Shown: piece after piece, positions 6,643 through 13,799 of the stretch
How positions within the stretch are numbered: the stretch's first letter is position 1
Layout: each line of letters starts with the position of its first letter
From: JBHENW01 sp046261875
GTDB taxonomy: Bacteria > Acidobacteriota > Thermoanaerobaculia > UBA5066 > Gp7-AA6
Direction of reading: 5' to 3'
DNA: 15,294 nt
Assembly: GCA_046261875.1 (NCBI GenBank)
Contig: JBHENW010000171.1
Span: 1 to 15,294, forward strand
Notes under the pieces: generated by a model
The model's input: the letters and a program-made list of their open reading frames with translations, nothing else
Database searches by the model: none
Told to the model about the DNA's origin: nothing
Program-made: the position numbers and the translations under genes

Positions 6643-7878
6643 GTGAGCTCCCCGCCAGCGGCGGCACCGGCGGCGGCAGAAACGCAGCGGGCCCCGGGCT
6701 TCGGCCGCCGGATGCGCTGGGTGACGATCCTCTACTTCGCCCAGGGATTTCCCTTCGGCATCTTTCGCGAGGTCTGGGGAGTCTTCTTCCGGTCGCGCGG
6801 CGTGTCGCTGACCGAGATCGGGATGATGGAGCTCCTCGGTCTGCCCTGGGTCGCCAAGCCGCTGTGGGCGCCGCTCGTGGACCGCTTCGGAGATCGGCGC
6901 AAGTGGATCGCCGGGAGCCTCGTGGTGCTCGCCGCCTGCCTCGCCCTGCACACGACCTTTCCGGTCACCGCGAACCCTGGCGTCTACGTCTGGGCGATCC
7001 TCTTCGCCTTCACGATGGCCTCCGCCACGCAGGACATCGCCATCGACGCCCACACGATCGCCTTTCTGCCGCGCGGAGAGGAAGGAGCCGCCAACGGGAT
7101 CCGGGTCTCGGCCTACCGGGCCGCCACGATCGTCGCGGGCGGATTGCTGCTCTCGGCGGCCGGCTTCCTGGGATGGGGGCCGGCCTGGTTCGCCGGCGCG
7201 GGCATCCTGCTCGTCCTGGCGGTGCTCGTCCTCCGCGCTCCCCCAGCGGACCTGATCGCGTCGGAGCGCAAGCTCTTCCTGGCGCCCTTCAAGCGCTGGC
7301 TGGCGAAGCCCGGCTCGATCCCGACGCTCGTTTTCGTCCTGCTCTACAAGCTCGGCGACCAGGCGATCTCGCCGATGATCCGGCCCTTCTGGGTGGACAG
7401 CGGGAGGACGATCCAGGAGATCGCCTGGGTCTCGAACACGTTCGGAATCGCCGCCACGATCGTGGGGGCGCTCATCGGGGGTTTCTGGACGATGCGCCTG
7501 GGACTCATACGAGGCCTCGTCATCATGGGGATCTTCCAGGCCTCTTCGAACCTGGTCTACGGCGTGGTCGCCCTGACCGGCGCCGAAAAGCTCCCGATCT
7601 ACGGCGCCGGAATCTGGGAGTCCTTCACACAGGGGCTCGGCACGGCCGCCTTCCTCTCGCTTTTGATGCGCCTCTGCGACAAGGAGCATGCGGGCGTCCA
7701 GTACGCCCTGCTCTCGGCGCTTTTCTCTCTGGCCCGCCACGTCGCCGGGGCCGCGAGCGGTTGGGCCGCGGACCTGCTCGGCTTCGGGACCTTCGCGATG
7801 TACACCGTCCTGCTGTCGATCCCCGCCTATCTCCTCCTCCCATGGGTGAGAAAGCGGGTCGAAGCGGTCGATCGTTGA
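6643..7878 (+). CDS. ampG: AmpG-like muropeptide permease (MFS, PAT family)
   Basis: The 411-residue transporter has about 12 hydrophobic segments and the hallmarks of AmpG permeases, which bring GlcNAc-anhydroMurNAc muropeptides into the cytoplasm: YFAQGFPFGIF in helix 1 (31-41), the cytoplasmic DRFGDRRKW loop (80-88), QDIAIDAHTI (130-139) and NGIRVSAYRA (151-160). The start is uncertain. GTG 6643 leaves a 23-residue Ala/Pro-rich N-tail; ATG 6712 would begin MRWVTILYFAQG, directly at helix 1. Neither has a clear ribosome binding site, and longer upstream starts would run into the divergent gene. It is first in a plus-strand run with a sugar kinase, deacetylase, deaminase and oxidase, with murQ convergent at the end. 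That context makes uptake of peptidoglycan amino sugars the best guess. Related PAT-family acetyl-CoA transporters are less likely. Confidence 0.85.
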   Translation: MSSPPAAAPAAAETQRAPGFGRRMRWVTILYFAQGFPFGIFREVWGVFFRSRGVSLTEIGMMELLGLPWVAKPLWAPLVDRFGDRRKWIAGSLVVLAACLALHTTFPVTANPGVYVWAILFAFTMASATQDIAIDAHTIAFLPRGEEGAANGIRVSAYRAATIVAGGLLLSAAGFLGWGPAWFAGAGILLVLAVLVLRAPPADLIASERKLFLAPFKRWLAKPGSIPTLVFVLLYKLGDQAISPMIRPFWVDSGRTIQEIAWVSNTFGIAATIVGALIGGFWTMRLGLIRGLVIMGIFQASSNLVYGVVALTGAEKLPIYGAGIWESFTQGLGTAAFLSLLMRLCDKEHAGVQYALLSALFSLARHVAGAASGWAADLLGFGTFAMYTVLLSIPAYLLLPWVRKRVEAVDR

Positions 7879-7889
7879 AACCGGCCGCA

Positions 7890-8804
7890 ATGCGCCACGT
7901 CCTCGGCATCGACGCGGGAGGCTCCAAGACGCGCGCCCTGGTCGCGGACGAGACCGGTCGCATCCTGGGCGGCTCGCGCGGCGGAGGAGCCAACCTGCGC
8001 ACGCACGGCGAGCTCGAAGTGGAGAAAGTCCTCCATGGGATCGTCGAAGAGGCGGAGGCGGAGGCAGGGTCCCGCGCGGACGCCGTGGCGATCGGCATCG
8101 CGGGAGCCGACCGCCCGGAGGACCACGCGGTCCTGCGGGGCATCCTGAGGCGCATCGGCTTCAAGTCGCGCGTCGTCGTGACCAACGACGCCCGGGTCGC
8201 GTTCGTCGCCGGCTCGCCGGGTCGCGTCGGGGTCGCCCTCGTCTGCGGCACGGGATCGATCGCCTGGGGTCAGAATCGCGCCGGCGAGATCGCGCGGGCC
8301 GGCGGCTGGGGATGGCACCTGGGAGACGAGGGCTCCGGCTTCTGGATCGGCGTGCGCGCGATCCGCGAGGTCCTGCGGGGAGTCGACGGGCGGGCGCCCC
8401 GGACGAGCCTGGAGCAGCCTCTCTTCGACCACTTCGGCATCGCGGAGCCCGGACAGATCCTCCACGCCGTCTACGACGAGGAGTTTCCCCGCCATCACGT
8501 GTCGCTTTTCGCCGTCCGAGTGGAGGAAGCGGCCCTCGCCGGGGACGCCGTGGCGGCGCGCACTCTGCGATCGGCGGCCGAGGAGCTGGCCCTCGCCGCC
8601 CGCAGCGTCATCGGCCGGCTGAGGCTCGAAGAGGACGCCTACGACGTCATCCTGTCGGGGGGGACGTTTGCGGCCGTGCCGACCCTCGCGCACAATGTGG
8701 AGGAGATTCTTCGTTCGCCGCGGGCCCGCGTTCTCCGTCTCGCCGAAGAGCCGGCGTCCGGAGCCGTGAAGCTCGCCCTGGAGGAGCTGAAAAGGGAGAC
8801 ATGA
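7890..8804 (+). CDS. BadF/BadG-type sugar kinase (GlcNAc/MurNAc kinase-like)
   Basis: The 304-residue protein has the ASKHA fold of the BadF/BadG/BcrA/BcrD family: phosphate-1 loop DAGGSKTRAL (8-17), probable catalytic Asp100 in VVTNDARVA, phosphate-2 CGTGSIAWG (119-127), GWHLGDEGSGFWIG (141-154) and adenosine loop LSGGTF (255-260). The family includes mammalian NAGK and clostridial MurK, which phosphorylate GlcNAc, or both GlcNAc and MurNAc, at C6; other members are activators of 2-hydroxyacyl-CoA dehydratases, but those carry cluster-binding cysteines and sit by dehydratase genes, neither seen here. With an ampG-like gene 12 bases upstream and murQ in the locus, a MurNAc/GlcNAc kinase is the favoured reading. 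ATG 7890 begins MRHVLGIDAGG as in homologues; ATG 7842 would overlap the permease. Its stop overlaps the next start (ATGA). Confidence 0.88.
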   Translation: MRHVLGIDAGGSKTRALVADETGRILGGSRGGGANLRTHGELEVEKVLHGIVEEAEAEAGSRADAVAIGIAGADRPEDHAVLRGILRRIGFKSRVVVTNDARVAFVAGSPGRVGVALVCGTGSIAWGQNRAGEIARAGGWGWHLGDEGSGFWIGVRAIREVLRGVDGRAPRTSLEQPLFDHFGIAEPGQILHAVYDEEFPRHHVSLFAVRVEEAALAGDAVAARTLRSAAEELALAARSVIGRLRLEEDAYDVILSGGTFAAVPTLAHNVEEILRSPRARVLRLAEEPASGAVKLALEELKRET

Positions 8805-9556
8805 AGCGACTGATCGTCAACGCCGATGACTTCGGACGGACCGCGGGCATCAACGCGGGAACGCTGCACGCGCATGAGCGCGGGATCGTGACCTCCGTCA
8901 CCGTCATGGTCCTCGAACCGGCGGCGGAGGAAGGCATCCGGGAGGCCATCGCCCGCGCTCCGGGCCTTTCGATCGGCCTCCACTTCGCCCTGACCGGCGG
9001 CGGCCCCCCCGCCGCGCCCGTGATGGACCTGCTCGAGCTCGCTCCCGGAGGCCACTTCCCCGGGACGGCGGAAGACCTGCCGCACCGCCTTCCCGAGCGG
9101 GAGGTCCGGCAGGAGCTCCAAGCGCAGATCGCGCGCTTCGAAAGGATCGCCGGGCGGCCCCCGACGCACCTCGATTCGCACCACCACGCGGCGCTCCACG
9201 CCTCCGTCCAGCGCGTCTTCGCGCGGGTCGCGAAGGAGCGCGGTATTCCCGTGCGCGCCGCCAACGAGAAAGCGCGCGAGCAGATCCGCATGGCCGGCGC
9301 GGCGACCCCTGACCATTTCCTCGAAGACTTCTACGGGAAAGGGGCGACGCTCCCGCGCCTGAAAGTGATGCTCGAGAACCTGCCGGAAGGCACGAGCGAG
9401 CTCATGTGCCACCCCGGCTACGCGGACGAGGACCTGATCGTGGGGAGCACCTACGCGCGCGAGCGGGACGACGAGGTGCGCGTCCTCACGGACCCTTCGC
9501 TCCGCCCCCTGCTCGCGCAGCACGGCGTCTCCCTGATCGGCTTCCGCGAGCTTTGA
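8801..9556 (+). CDS. YdjC/ChbG family carbohydrate deacetylase
   Basis: The 251-residue metal-dependent deacetylase starts MKRLIVNADDFGRTAGIN, with the metal and catalytic aspartates Asp9-Asp10, His61 in GLHFALT, the metal-binding DSHHHAALH (125-133) and His204 in MCHPGY. These are the conserved sites of ChbG, which removes an acetyl group from chitobiose and chitotriose, and of HpnK-type relatives. The ATG overlaps the kinase stop by four bases (ATGA), so the two are translationally coupled. It is followed by a NagB-like gene, again with a four-base overlap. No nagA is in the window, so this enzyme may supply the deacetylation step before deamination, perhaps on GlcNAc-6-phosphate or on a disaccharide. 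That substrate is inference. Confidence 0.9.
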   Translation: MKRLIVNADDFGRTAGINAGTLHAHERGIVTSVTVMVLEPAAEEGIREAIARAPGLSIGLHFALTGGGPPAAPVMDLLELAPGGHFPGTAEDLPHRLPEREVRQELQAQIARFERIAGRPPTHLDSHHHAALHASVQRVFARVAKERGIPVRAANEKAREQIRMAGAATPDHFLEDFYGKGATLPRLKVMLENLPEGTSELMCHPGYADEDLIVGSTYARERDDEVRVLTDPSLRPLLAQHGVSLIGFREL

Positions 9557-10293
9557 GCCGTGTCCGCCGCGGCGGGCCCCACGTCGAGGTTCTGCCGGGC
9601 GCGGGGTCGGTCTCTCGCCGCGCGGCCGCCGAGCTGGCCGCCCTCCTGCGGCGCCGCGGGGGCAAGACGCTGCTCCTCGCTTCCGGACGCACGATGGCGC
9701 CGATCTACCGCGACCTCGCGCGGCTGCACCGGACGGGAGCGGCCCCCTTCGCGAAGGCGGAGACCTTCAACCTCGACGAGCTCCGCGTCGCGCCGGATGA
9801 CCCCCGCAGCTTCCGGTCGTTCATGGAGCGACACCTGTTCTCCCGCGTCGATCTCGCGCGCGAGCGGATCCATTTCCTGAACGGAAACGCCCCTGACCCG
9901 GAGCGGGAGTGCGCGCGCTACGAGCGTGAGATCTCGGCCCGCGCCGTGGATCTCGCCCTCGTCGGCATCGGGGTCAACGGCCACGTCGCCTACCTGGAGC
10001 CCGGGGCGAGCCTCGCTCCGCGGACGGGCCGGGTCCGCCTCTCGAAGACCACGCGGGCGCGGCTGGCGGCGGACGGCATGCGGCCCGTCCCCCGGGAGGC
10101 CCTGACCGTCGGCCTCGAGACCCTCCTCGCCTCGTGCCGGATCCTCCTCGTCGCGACCGGCCGCGAAAAAGCGGCCGCCGTCGCGGAAGCCTTGCGGGGC
10201 CCGATCTCGGCGCGTTGTCCCGCTTCGTTCCTATCGCTTCACCCCGCGCTGACGCTTCTGCTGGACCGCGCGGCCGCGCGCCGGCTGGACTAG
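9553..10293 (+). CDS. nagB: Glucosamine-6-phosphate deaminase-like protein (NagB family)
   Basis: The 246-residue protein resembles NagB, which converts glucosamine-6-phosphate to fructose-6-phosphate and ammonia. Visible motifs are LLASGRTMAPIYRDL (41-55, matching the ATGSTP-LY phosphate loop), FNLDEL (72-77, catalytic Asp75), GIGVNGHVAYLEP (138-150, His144 and Glu149) and VPREALTVGLETLL (179-192), with the usual SxLQLHP-like end (FLSLHPALTLL). The position that is Asp in E. coli NagB is Asn142, as in some other NagB proteins; the usual FNEP is YLEP. The likely start is TTG 9553, giving a TTGA overlap with the upstream stop; no ATG or GTG in this frame lies near the expected N-terminus. The related 6-phosphogluconolactonase fold is an alternative, but the FNLDE motif and context favour NagB. 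Confidence 0.82.
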   Translation: MSRVRRGGPHVEVLPGAGSVSRRAAAELAALLRRRGGKTLLLASGRTMAPIYRDLARLHRTGAAPFAKAETFNLDELRVAPDDPRSFRSFMERHLFSRVDLARERIHFLNGNAPDPERECARYEREISARAVDLALVGIGVNGHVAYLEPGASLAPRTGRVRLSKTTRARLAADGMRPVPREALTVGLETLLASCRILLVATGREKAAAVAEALRGPISARCPASFLSLHPALTLLLDRAAARRLD

Positions 10294-10295
10294 CG

Positions 10296-11777
10296 GTGGC
10301 CGCGGAGCTCGACCGCCGCGCGTTTCTCAGGGCCGCAGGCCTGCTCGCGTTCTCGGGCGGCTGCGCCGGTTCGGCCCGGCTTCCCCGAGGGGCGGCGGTC
10401 GTCAACGATGTCCACTCGCAGCTCAACGCGACGCGTGTGGAGCGCGTGATCCCGGTGGACTCGGTCGCGGCCGTCCGCCGGGCCATCCGCGACGCCCGGC
10501 GGCGGGGGCGCTCGGTCGCCATTTCCGGAGGCCGGCATGCGATGGGAGGGCAACAGTTCGCGGAGGACGCGCTGCTGCTCGACGTCCGCCCGATGCGTCG
10601 GATCCTCGGATTGGACGCCGAGACAGGGATCGTCGACGTGGAGAGCGGAATCGAGTGGCCCGCGCTGGTGTCTGGCTTGATCTCCCGCCAGGACGGCCGG
10701 GCTCGGCCGTGGGGAATCGCGCAGAAGCAGACGGGCGCCGACCGTCTCACCCTGGGCGGGGCCCTGGCGGCCAACGCGCACGGAAGGGGCCTGACGATGA
10801 AGCCTTTCATCCGCAACGTGGAATCCTTCGTGCTCGTGGACGGCGCCGGTCAGGTCCGGCGCTGCAGCCGCACCGAGAACGCGGAGCTCTTCCGTTTGGC
10901 GATCGGAGGCTACGGCCTGTTCGGCGTGGTGACGTCGCTACGCCTCAGGCTCGTCCCCCGACGGAAGCTGGAGCGCATCGTGGAAGTGACTTCGGTCCGC
11001 CGTCTCGCGGAGGCGTTTGCGCAGCGCATCCAGGAGGGGTTTCTCTATGGGGACATGCAGTTCGCCATCGACGAGCGGTCGGAGGACTTTTTGCGACGTG
11101 GAGTCCTCGCCTGTTACCGTCCGGTCGGCATCGAGACGCCGATCCCGGCCGGCCAGCGCGAGCTATCGGAAGGGGAGTGGGGAACGCTGATCCGCATGGC
11201 GCATTCCGACAAGACGCGCGCGTTCGATGCGTACGTGCGTCATTACCTCGCGACGTCGGGGCAGATCTACTGGTCGGATGCGCACCAGCTCTCCACGTAT
11301 CTCGACGACTATCATCGATCCCTGGACCCGCCCGGCGGCCCCCGGGCGACGGAGATGATCACGGAGGTCTACGTCCCTCGCTCCGACCTCTCCGACTTCA
11401 TGGAAGATGCTCGGCAGAGCTTCCGGGCGCACGGCACCCCGGTGGTCTACGGCACGATCCGGCTCATCGAGCGGGATGACGAGAGCTTCCTCGCCTGGGC
11501 GCGCCGTGCCTATGCCTGCGTGATCTTCAACCTCCACCTCGAACACTCACCTGCAGGTCTGGAGCGCGGCACGGAAGCATTCCGGCGTTTGATCGATCTC
11601 GCGATCGACCGCGGGGGAAGCTACTTCCTGACGTACCACCGCTGGGCGACACGGCGACAGGTCGAAGCGTGCTACCCGCAGATGCCGGCTTTCCTGGCGG
11701 CGAAGCGCCGGTACGATCCGCAGGAGCGGTTCCAGAGCGACTGGTACCGGCACTACCGGCGGATGTTCGGCGGCTGA
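10296..11777 (+). CDS. Tat-exported FAD-binding oxidase (VAO/aldonolactone-oxidase type)
   Basis: The 493-residue protein starts at GTG 10296, two bases after the nagB stop. Residues 6-12 (DRRAFLR) match the twin-arginine consensus, followed by the short hydrophobic AAGLLAFSGG and Cys23, a possible though imperfect lipobox, so it is probably exported folded with its flavin and may be lipid-anchored. Residues 45-220 form a PCMH-type FAD domain: AISGGRHAMGGQQF (76-88), where His81 aligns with the His that binds FAD covalently in alditol and aldonolactone oxidases, LTLGGALAANAHGRG (151-165) and GGYGLFGVVTS (204-214). The C-terminal part ends YDPQERFQSDWYRHYR, as in the sugar-lactone oxidase group. 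The substrate is unknown: a cell-wall sugar, aldonolactone or 2-hydroxy acid is possible. An ATG at 10134 in frame would overlap nagB by 160 bases and bury the signal peptide. Confidence 0.88.
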   Translation: MAAELDRRAFLRAAGLLAFSGGCAGSARLPRGAAVVNDVHSQLNATRVERVIPVDSVAAVRRAIRDARRRGRSVAISGGRHAMGGQQFAEDALLLDVRPMRRILGLDAETGIVDVESGIEWPALVSGLISRQDGRARPWGIAQKQTGADRLTLGGALAANAHGRGLTMKPFIRNVESFVLVDGAGQVRRCSRTENAELFRLAIGGYGLFGVVTSLRLRLVPRRKLERIVEVTSVRRLAEAFAQRIQEGFLYGDMQFAIDERSEDFLRRGVLACYRPVGIETPIPAGQRELSEGEWGTLIRMAHSDKTRAFDAYVRHYLATSGQIYWSDAHQLSTYLDDYHRSLDPPGGPRATEMITEVYVPRSDLSDFMEDARQSFRAHGTPVVYGTIRLIERDDESFLAWARRAYACVIFNLHLEHSPAGLERGTEAFRRLIDLAIDRGGSYFLTYHRWATRRQVEACYPQMPAFLAAKRRYDPQERFQSDWYRHYRRMFGG

Positions 11778-12673
11778 GGGTCCGCCAGCGCGCGGCGCAG
11801 ATCGCCGCGGGCGGCCTCCAGAGCCCGGCGGGCGTCCCGCGCCGGGAGGCCGCGGCGGCCCATCAGGATCGCCGTCTTGACCTCTCCGCCCGCCTCTTCC
11901 AGAAGACGCGACGCGTGACGGGGCGAAGCGGCTGCCGCGGCGGCCACGATCCGGCGTGCCCGGTCCTTCAGCTTCGCGGAGCCCGTCCGCAAGTCCACCA
12001 TCCACGGCCCGTAAACCTTCCCCGAGGACGCCAGCGCCGACGTGGTGATCTGGTTGAGGGCGAGCTTGGTCGCCGTGCCGGCCTTCAGACGCGTCGACCC
12101 TGCGAGGACCTCCGGGCCCACGTCGAGCGGAACGACCGTCCCGGCGAGGCGCCGCAGGCCGGCGCCGCCGCCCGCGGTCACGAGAACGATCCGCGCGCCG
12201 CGCTGCCGGGCCCGCTCCAGCGCCCCCCGGACGAACGGCGTGACGGAGCTCGCCGAGACGCCGATGGCCAGGTCACCCGCGGCGAGCGCGTTCGCGGCGC
12301 GCCGCCCCTCCTCGGCCCGGTCCTCCGCGCCTTCGCGAGCCCGAAACACGGCGCGAGGCCCCCCGGCGATCGCGGCGCGGACGCGGCCAGGGCTCGTCCC
12401 GAACGTCGGCGGAAGCTCAGCCGCCTCGAGCACGGCGAGGCGTCCGCTCGTGCCCGCGCCGAAGAGCAGACAGGTCCCGCCCGACTGGAAGGTCTCGCGG
12501 AAGAGCTCGGCGGCCCGGACGATCTGGGGGCGCGCAGCCCGCAGCGCGCGCAGAACGCGCGCGTCCTCTCTCTGCATCAGCCCCACGATCCGCGCCACGC
12601 CGAGTGCGTCGAGCCGCGCGGATCGTGGGTTGACGGCCTCGGTGCGGAGTCTCTTCCACCGGGTTCGAGTCAC
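11753..12673 (-). CDS. murQ: N-acetylmuramic acid 6-phosphate etherase (MurQ)
   Basis: The 306-residue SIS-domain protein cleaves the lactyl ether of MurNAc-6-phosphate to give GlcNAc-6-phosphate and D-lactate. Signatures are TEAVNPRSARLD (11-22), FGAGTSGRLAVLEAAELPP (71-89) with the presumed catalytic Glu86, AIAGG (101-105), EGAED (114-118) with the second catalytic glutamate region, and the diagnostic GSTRLKAGTATKLALNQ near residue 195. The length matches E. coli MurQ (298). The SASSVTPFV segment replaces the usual AASGRTPYV, so the sugar pocket may differ slightly. The start is GTG without a ribosome binding site, chosen because the TE-N motif then sits where homologues have it. It lies opposite the amino-sugar genes and overlaps the oxidase 3' end by 25 bases. 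Together with the BadF-type kinase it makes a PTS-free MurNAc route plausible. Confidence 0.93.
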   Translation of the reverse strand: MTRTRWKRLRTEAVNPRSARLDALGVARIVGLMQREDARVLRALRAARPQIVRAAELFRETFQSGGTCLLFGAGTSGRLAVLEAAELPPTFGTSPGRVRAAIAGGPRAVFRAREGAEDRAEEGRRAANALAAGDLAIGVSASSVTPFVRGALERARQRGARIVLVTAGGGAGLRRLAGTVVPLDVGPEVLAGSTRLKAGTATKLALNQITTSALASSGKVYGPWMVDLRTGSAKLKDRARRIVAAAAAASPRHASRLLEEAGGEVKTAILMGRRGLPARDARRALEAARGDLRRALADPQPPNIRR

Positions 12674-12685
12674 CGAGGGAGTCTA

Positions 12686-12720
12686 GCGTCAGGCGCGAGT
12701 CGAGAGTCGGGAGCCGAGAT
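12686..12720. repeat. Degenerate tandem 7-base repeat, five units
   Basis: The spacer between the pseudokinase stop and the murQ start reads as five consecutive heptamers: GCGTCAG, GCGCGAG, TCGAGAG, TCGGGAG, CCGAGAT, with consensus NCGNGAG. It fills nearly the whole 47-base intergenic gap. Confidence 0.55.
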
Positions 12721-13794
12721 CTACTTGTCGATCTGGCCCCAGAACTTCTGGAGGACCGACTCGATCTCCGCCTCTTCCAGGACCGGAACGACCGGAACGT
12801 CCGGCATCGCCGTGTCCTCTTCCGTCGCGGCCGGCGTCCCCGTCCGCCGGGCGCCGGAGGCGGTCTCGCGAGGCAAGTCGAGGTCGCGCAGAAAACGGGA
12901 GAAGTGGAAGCTCGACGGGAGATGGCCGCTCCCGACCATGAACTGTCCCAGCTCGCGCCGGAAATCGCCGGGTGTCGCAAACCGCTGGCGCCGCGGTCCG
13001 GTCGCGGTCCGCAGGAGCCGGGCGAGATCGTGCGGGAACAGCCGGTCCGCGCCGGCCCCGCGCCCGAGCCCGGCGAAAGGCGTCGGATGGTCCGTCAGCG
13101 CCTCGATCGCGATCGCGGCCAGCGAATAGACGTCTCCGTCCGCCGAGGCCGTCCGCTCTTCGAGGGCCTCGGGCGCCATGTATGGGGAGAGCGCCGCGGA
13201 GAGGTTCCCCGCGTCGAGGGCCGGCAGGATCGCCGGCGCGAGACCGAACCCGCCGAGGCGCGCCTCGCCGTCCCGCGTGATCGATACGAAGCCCGGCCAG
13301 ACGAGGCCGTGCGGGCCGCCCGATTCGAGGGCCTTCGCGAGCCCGTCGATGATGAGCAGGACGTGCTCGACCGGCAGCCGCCGTCCGCGGCGGCGCAGGT
13401 CCCGGAACAGGGCGTCGAGCGTCCACCCGTGCATTTCGTTCCAGGAGAGAAAGGCGGTCCCGCGCGCGAGCCCGAGCCGCTCTCCCCGCGGCCGCTGAGC
13501 CGGCGTTCGCCGGAGCGGCGGGGGAGCGGTGCGGATCGTCTCCGCGAGCTGCTCGCGGGAGAGACCCGGCGCGTCGAGCAACCGCACGCGAACGAAGTCG
13601 CCCGTTTCGCCGAGGGTCAGCCCGCGATAGACATGGCCGAGCGCGTCGCTGCCGACGCGGGAAGTCAGGAGGAAGTCGCCGAACCGCCGGGGGAGCTTTT
13701 CGGACTCACGGGCGGGCGCAGGAGGGGCCTTCGCGACCGGCGGTTCGACCGGCCGGCTGCGGCGCCACGTCTCGCCGAGTCCCAGAATGCCCAC
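12721..13794 (-). CDS. Ser/Thr-protein-kinase-like pseudokinase
   Basis: The 357-residue protein has a recognisable protein kinase fold at about residues 38-260. Retained elements are a partial Gly-rich loop (RVGSDALGHVYRG), the activation-segment end SPYMAPEAL (203-211) and DVYSLAAIAIEAL (221-233). Catalytic residues are missing: the VAIK lysine position is Arg71 (VRVRLL), the HRD loop reads HGLVWPGFVSI with no Asp, and DFG is GFG (182-184). It should therefore not phosphorylate, and may act as a scaffold or nucleotide sensor. The N-terminal 35 residues are Pro/Ala-rich and the C-terminal 100 contain an acidic linker (EEDTAMPDVPVVP) and a helix ending VLQKFWGQIDK. I chose GTG 13794 because GGAGG lies 5 bases upstream; the in-frame GTG 13809 would add five residues. 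No membrane segment is seen. It lies between murQ and the class V enzyme on the same strand. Confidence 0.8.
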   Translation of the reverse strand: MGILGLGETWRRSRPVEPPVAKAPPAPARESEKLPRRFGDFLLTSRVGSDALGHVYRGLTLGETGDFVRVRLLDAPGLSREQLAETIRTAPPPLRRTPAQRPRGERLGLARGTAFLSWNEMHGWTLDALFRDLRRRGRRLPVEHVLLIIDGLAKALESGGPHGLVWPGFVSITRDGEARLGGFGLAPAILPALDAGNLSAALSPYMAPEALEERTASADGDVYSLAAIAIEALTDHPTPFAGLGRGAGADRLFPHDLARLLRTATGPRRQRFATPGDFRRELGQFMVGSGHLPSSFHFSRFLRDLDLPRETASGARRTGTPAATEEDTAMPDVPVVPVLEEAEIESVLQKFWGQIDK

Positions 13795-13799
13795 GTTTG

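Noticed and set aside
7842..7844. ATG as an earlier start for the sugar kinase
   Set aside because: It would overlap the permease end by 37 bases and add an unconserved MGEKAGRSGRSLKPAA tail; no ribosome binding site precedes it.
5331..7889. Extension of the sugar kinase frame far upstream
   Set aside because: The frame stays open for chance reasons in GC-rich DNA; it is antisense to the amidohydrolase and out of frame with the permease. Kinase homology begins at MRHVLGIDAGG (7890).
5206..7890. Long minus-strand open frame of 894 codons
   Set aside because: It covers the amidohydrolase in another frame and lies antisense to the permease. The translation is Arg/Gly/Asp-rich without domains.
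9976..9978. Asn142 in the NagB-like protein in place of the E. coli Asp as a sign of inactivity
   Set aside because: Asn at this position occurs in other NagB proteins (NGH instead of DGH), so on its own it does not suggest loss of function.
11669..13129. Plus-strand open frame over murQ and the pseudokinase
   Set aside because: It is antisense to two genes with clear family motifs and has no start signal or recognisable domain.
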